Positions 60,520-64,000 of a stretch of DNA of 64,000 nt are shown here, in pieces. Source of the DNA: PALSA-505 sp035308365 (GTDB taxonomy: Bacteria; Actinomycetota; Actinomycetes; Streptosporangiales; Streptosporangiaceae); NCBI GenBank assembly GCA_035308365.1, contig DATGGU010000209.1, positions 15,467 through 79,466 on the forward strand, given 5' to 3'. The notes under the pieces are model-generated. The model made no database searches, was not told the origin of the DNA, and was given only the letters and a program-made list of their open reading frames with translations. Numbering within the stretch: position 1 is the first letter of the stretch; each line of letters opens with the position of its first letter. The translations under genes and the position numbers were made by a program.

Positions 60520-61341
60520 ATGTCAGCCGTTGCGCCAGCGCCGGATGCGCCGGTCACCTCGGTGGCCGGGGCGATCACCCGCATGGAGGCGATCGCGGCG
60601 GCACTTCCGGCAGCGGACGGGCTGGCCTGTTTCAACCGCATGTACCTGGACGTGACCAGGCAGGTGAACAGCCAGCTCGGCCAGGGCTTCTTCGCCGACC
60701 CTGAGTTCATGGCCCAGCTGGACGTGGCCTTTGCCAACCTGTACTTCGCCGCGGCCGGCACCGCCAGCACCCCGGCGGCGGTGCCGCCGGCCTGGCGCCC
60801 GCTGGTGCAACAGCGCGCCGCGGCGGGGATCGAACCGATTCAGTTCGCGCTGGCGGGCATGAACGCCCACATCGGCCACGACCTGCCGGTGGCGATGGTC
60901 AGCACCTGCACCGCCCGGGGCACCTCGCCAGAGGCTGCGCCGCATTGCGCGGACTACCAGAAGGTGGACCAGTTGCTGGATGCGGCCGAGCAGTCCATCC
61001 GGCAGTCCTTCGAATCCGCCCCCGAGCTGGCCGCCGACCGCCATCTGAGCGCGGTGGCCAGCCTGATCGCCAACTGGACGATCAACAATGCCCGGGACAT
61101 GGCCTGGAACAACTGCCTGCTGCTGTGGGCGGTGCGCGATGATCCGCTCGCGCGTGGGCTGTTCCTCGACTCCCTGTCCGCCTCGACAGCCCTCGCCTGC
61201 CAGATGCTCCTGGTGGCAGTCTTAGACTGCCCACTCGATCAAGGCCCGCCCGGATACATCACGCACATCTCGGTCCGCGTTGACCGTGGGCGGACAGCCT
61301 GCCACCGGAGTACTCCCAGCACGGTCGGGCCGGAATACTGA
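60520..61341 (+). CDS. DUF5995 family protein
   Basis: A 273-residue all-helical protein: FNRMYLDVTRQVNSQL, FFADPEFMAQLDVAFANLYFAA, PIQFALAGMNAHIGHDLPVAMVSTC (the NAHIxHDLP motif of this family), IANWTINNARDMAWNN. Resembles DUF5995 proteins of actinomycetes; enzymatic role unknown. The C-terminal 35 residues are low-complexity and may be frame-extended. ATG 60520 preferred; GTG 60511 possible. Confidence 0.75.
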   Translation: MSAVAPAPDAPVTSVAGAITRMEAIAAALPAADGLACFNRMYLDVTRQVNSQLGQGFFADPEFMAQLDVAFANLYFAAAGTASTPAAVPPAWRPLVQQRAAAGIEPIQFALAGMNAHIGHDLPVAMVSTCTARGTSPEAAPHCADYQKVDQLLDAAEQSIRQSFESAPELAADRHLSAVASLIANWTINNARDMAWNNCLLLWAVRDDPLARGLFLDSLSASTALACQMLLVAVLDCPLDQGPPGYITHISVRVDRGRTACHRSTPSTVGPEY

Positions 61342-61680
61342 CGGAGCCGTGCCACAGGCACATGGTGGCGAGCCGCGCCGACGGTGGCGGTCTTGCCGTA
61401 CCGAGTGCCGGGCCTGGGCCAGCAAACCAGCCCCGCCGCCGTGTTGGCTGCTCACATGCCGATGACAGGGTGATGTGGGCGTCACCGGTTCTGGATTCGG
61501 AGCAGGGAGTTGGGCCGCCGACGCGGCCGGTTGGATAGTGGTGCCGGTAAGGCGCCTGCTGGTAGCCGGTGGAACCACTAGCTGCTGTAATCGTCGGCAA
61601 GGCAGCCTGCCGCGGCGCTTGCTGCTAAGGCTTGCCTGCTTCATCCCAAGGCCCAGGCGACTTTGTAAGGACGGGACACT
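61342..61680. other. Gene-free gap
   Basis: About 340 bases between the DUF5995 gene and the DUF421 gene. Both strands were read; frames have random composition and no recognisable motif, hairpin or repeat stands out. Presumably contains the DUF421 promoter. Confidence 0.45.
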
Positions 61681-62250
61681 GTGTGGCACTCAATGTTTGT
61701 GGTCCAGGTACCTATTCTTGAGAAAATCTTGCGTACGGTCTTCGTGTACGCCACGATCGTGATCTTGTTCCGGCTGACAGGCAAACGAGACCTGGCGGTT
61801 TTCAACACGTTCGACTTCGTGGTCATATTTCTTCTGTCCAACGTGGTCCAGAACGCCATCATCGGCAACGACACCAGCGTTCTGGGAGGCGTCATCGGCG
61901 CGGCCACTCTCGTGGGCGTCAACGCGGCGGTCAACCGCTGGCTGGCCAGCAGCGCTCGCGCCACACGCGTGCTGGAGGGCACGCCCACGACCATCATTGA
62001 AGACGGCCGGTTCATCCCGCGGGCCCTGCGGCGCCTTTCGCTGCGGCCCGAGGAGGTAGACCACGCCGTGCGGATGCAAAACGGCGACGATATCAGCGAG
62101 ATCGGCACCGGGCGTATGGAGCCGGCCGGGCAACTGGTCCTCACGCTCAAGCCCGGAGAGCAAAGCGCCACCAAAACTGACATGACGCTGCTCAACGCCC
62201 GCCTCGACGCCATCGACGCTGCCCTAGCCGGTCTGACATCCGCCAAGTAA
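61681..62250 (+). CDS. DUF421 (YetF-like) membrane protein
   Basis: A 189-residue protein with two to three N-terminal transmembrane helices (ILRTVFVYATIVILFRLTG, FNTFDFVVIFLLSNVVQNAIIG, VLGGVIGAATLVGVNAAV) and a cytoplasmic beta domain (TTIIEDGRFIPRALRRLSLRPEEVDHAVRMQNGDDISEIG). KRDLAVFNTFDFVV is the DUF421 signature. Function unknown; family members are linked to spore or envelope properties. GTG start at 61681; ATG 61693 possible. Confidence 0.85.
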   Translation: MWHSMFVVQVPILEKILRTVFVYATIVILFRLTGKRDLAVFNTFDFVVIFLLSNVVQNAIIGNDTSVLGGVIGAATLVGVNAAVNRWLASSARATRVLEGTPTTIIEDGRFIPRALRRLSLRPEEVDHAVRMQNGDDISEIGTGRMEPAGQLVLTLKPGEQSATKTDMTLLNARLDAIDAALAGLTSAK

Positions 62251-62375
62251 GCCCAGTGACAAGGCACGCGGTCCAGCAAGGTGTGCCATGTCCGCTCACC
62301 ACACGTCCTCTTCTTCCGCGATCTGCGCGGCCATCCGCGGATACCGCTGGGCGCGCTCACGCACGACCGTGCCGC

Positions 62376-62397
62376 CTGAGCGGGCTCGCCCGCTCAG
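62376..62397. terminator. Convergent terminator hairpin
   Basis: CTGAGCGGG, four-base loop, CCCGCTCAG: 9-bp perfect stem at the 3' end of the hydrolase gene, also facing the DUF421 transcript. Confidence 0.6.
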
Positions 62398-63002
62398 CCG
62401 CTGGAATGAAAGTGGTGTCGGCTCTGCGTATGGGTGCCGGGTCCTGGCCCGCTGAGACGAATCGCCTCAGCCACTTCGCTCAGGTCGTTGTTCAGCTGAT
62501 GATCCCGCCCGGGCAGCCGGTGCACCTGCGCCTGCGGAATCGCCCGGGCATACAGGCCGGCATGTGAAGGCGGCACGGTCTCGTCCTGAAGCCCGTGGAA
62601 CACATACACAGGAACACCTGATGGCAGCCTCGCGCCGAGCTCGCCCGTCAGCTCGAACTCGTCGCTGGGCCAGCCGCCCTCGCCGACGAACGGAGCGGCG
62701 ATCAGCACGATCGCCCCGAGCCCTCGCTGCGGCGGCTGCTCAGCGAGCGCATTGATGAGGATTGCCGCGCCGGCCGAATGGCCGGCCACGACCGCGCCGT
62801 CGTCCAAGTCCGCCAGCTCGCGCCGGATCGCCGCGCTCCACCGGGCATAACCCGGGTCGCCCTCATCGGGCATGCGCGGGTAGCGCACCTCGTGCCCGCC
62901 CCCGAGCTCTCGCCGCAGGCTCTCGGCCAGCTTGGCGTCCCACTCGTCGTGCGCGCCCGCGCCGCCGCCCTGGATGAACAGGATCTGCCGGGCAGGTGTC
63001 AT
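62394..63002 (-). CDS. Alpha/beta-hydrolase
   Basis: A 202-residue alpha/beta-hydrolase: ILFIQGGGAGAHDEWDAK (oxyanion region), nucleophile elbow VVAGHSAGAAILI (GHSAG), acid Asp in FHGLQDETVPP, and a terminal His in LPGRDHQL. Probably an esterase or lipase of RBBP9/YdeN style. ATG 63002 with GGGG upstream; the 99-codon open extension is another frame of the MocR remnant and is excluded. Confidence 0.85.
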   Translation of the reverse strand: MTPARQILFIQGGGAGAHDEWDAKLAESLRRELGGGHEVRYPRMPDEGDPGYARWSAAIRRELADLDDGAVVAGHSAGAAILINALAEQPPQRGLGAIVLIAAPFVGEGGWPSDEFELTGELGARLPSGVPVYVFHGLQDETVPPSHAGLYARAIPQAQVHRLPGRDHQLNNDLSEVAEAIRLSGPGPGTHTQSRHHFHSSG

Positions 63003-63229
63003 GGCGATCCCCTTTCCCGCCTTCGTAACGACCCGAATCGGCACAGCTGCTGGTAGGCCCCGGCAACCACGCCGCAGGAGACGCCGAGGCCGGCGGTCAG
63101 CACCCGCGAGGGTGGCAGCGATGAGCCGCGCGGCAGGCGCCCGCCGCGGACCGAGGTCTGGATCCGCCGGTGCAGCGGGATCTGCGCACCGGGGCCGGGC
63201 ACGACGAGGACACCGGAATTGGTCCTGCT
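62999..63229 (-). pseudogene. MocR/GntR helix-turn-helix remnant
   Basis: A short frame reading PLHRRIQTSVRGGRLPRGSS, then LPPSRVLTAGLGVSCGVVAGAYQQL, is clearly the GntR/MocR winged helix (IPLYRQI...SGRLxPGxxLPSSRxLAxxLGVSRxxVxxAYxxL type). It stops just after the recognition helix and abuts the hydrolase start. The large PLP-aminotransferase domain of a MocR protein is absent. Likely a truncated remnant. Confidence 0.55.
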
Positions 63230-63457
63230 TTTGCCCGTCGAACTGGATCTTACCGTCAGGATCGATTCCTGGCAGGCTCGAAAAGCTCACCGGCATCATC
63301 TGGCGGCTGCCCGCGGGTCCACGCCTGGCACGGCACCGGGGCCGGGATGCGCGCGGCCACCGGTACCGCCGCCGGCTAGCGGATGCCCGCGCCGAACCAG
63401 ACCTCCGGGCCCGGCCCGTTCCATCAACGACCCCGGCCCGCTGACAACAAGGAGAAG

Positions 63458-63967
63458 ATGTTGAACTATCACGGCCTGGTCAAACAATTGGACCTGCCCG
63501 CCGGGTGGAAGGCCCCCGCCGAGCTGGCATACGACGACATCCGCGCCCGGGCGATCAGCCGCGCCGACAACGACGCCGACGTGCAAGGCATCAACGCCAG
63601 CATCGAGCTCATCCGGCGGACCCGGGGCGGCAACTGGCCGGCCGAGCCGGTCAGCGTGGAATTCAACTACATCGATGAGGTCTGGCACGAATGCAAGTTT
63701 CGCGACGGCGGCTCGTTCACCTACGCCGTGTACGACTCCAGCGGCCACTACCTCGGCTGCTGTTACCTGTACCCGATGGGGCGGCGCGTCCCCATACAGA
63801 TCCGGGTATTCGGTATTCATGATCTCGATTCTCTGGAGGGTCGTGAGGCTTGTGCTGTAGTTCGGCAGATGGTGGCGAAGGGGATTGCGTCAACGTTGCG
63901 GTGCAGGAGCGGGCCGGCTATCAGGATGGGTCGGCGGGATGGCCACGCGGTGGGTGTCCTTATGTAA
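63458..63967 (+). pseudogene. GNAT-like gene with a displaced 3' end
   Basis: ATG with GGAG upstream begins a 169-codon frame. The first about 110 residues (MLNYHGLVKQLDLPAGWKAP, INASIELIRRTRGGNWPAEP, FTYAVYDSSGHYLGCCYLYPMGRR) look like a conserved actinobacterial GNAT-type protein. After about 63787 the sequence turns into a lower-GC stretch whose translation (VPIQIRVFGIHDLDSLEGRE...) does not continue the fold. The acetyl-CoA-binding part is missing. Probably truncated by insertion or recombination; the new DNA continues past the window, with an open frame on its minus strand ending at 63817. Confidence 0.5.
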
Positions 63968-64000
63968 TTCCATGCTGTCCGTCTGTGTCCCAGAGCGGGA

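Overview
The window is very GC-rich DNA with GTG-heavy starts and strong Shine-Dalgarno sites. It carries the smc-mutM-rnc-rpmF-coaD-rsmD-recG-rpmB backbone, an F420 gene (cofC) and an actinobacterial plsC/gpsA/ddl/hup/leuCD order. This points to a filamentous-type actinomycete chromosome; the genus cannot be fixed from the sequence.

Region 1 (1-25.3 kb) is housekeeping. It runs smc, a small coiled-coil protein, acyP, mutM, rnc, rpmF, a DUF177 protein, coaD and rsmD; then an inserted DinB-fold gene/WYL-regulator pair; recG preceded by a DUF664 gene where a DAK-domain gene would be expected; rpmB; a membrane-anchored CBM2 protein; thiL; an Lrp-like effector domain; cofC; plsC; gpsA, which has lost its normal stop; a Cys/Met-metabolism PLP enzyme; ddl; hup; leuD and leuC with a divergent IclR regulator.

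Region 2 (25.4-34.8 kb) holds a VapBC toxin-antitoxin pair, a tandem GNAT protein, and a redox island with both a proton-translocating (PntAA/AB/B) and a soluble (SthA) transhydrogenase, followed by an APC permease.

Region 3 (34.9-46 kb) looks like an undescribed acyl-processing gene cluster. A fatty-acyl-AMP ligase (FAAL) is divergent from an acyl carrier protein and a three-gene ABC exporter. Downstream of the FAAL are a gene split by an in-frame TGA, an AAR-type acyl-ACP reductase, a thioredoxin-fold cysteine protein and a SufS-like cysteine desulfurase. The inferred logic is: activate a fatty acid, load it on ACP, reduce it to the aldehyde, modify it with PLP/sulfur chemistry, and export it.

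Region 4 (46-53 kb) has a secreted beta-propeller protein, a GH5 glycosidase, and a second unusual cassette: a ubiquitin-like sulfur-carrier protein ending in Gly-Gly, a JAMM/MPN domain fused to a formylglycine-generating-enzyme-like domain, a phosphoglucose isomerase, and a divergent class I aldolase.

Region 5 (53-64 kb) is accessory DNA: a TetR/MFS pair, a YciI protein, an ECF41 sigma/AhpD-like/SnoaL module, cupin, DUF5995, DUF421 and hydrolase genes. Among them are several decayed fragments: a beta-propeller remnant, an IS66-like start, a MocR helix-turn-helix remnant and a GNAT gene with a foreign 3' end.

Short dispersed repeats occur near 13.6, 34.9, 39.0, 40.1, 46.0 and 47.3 kb, and several clean operator-like palindromes lie in divergent promoters.
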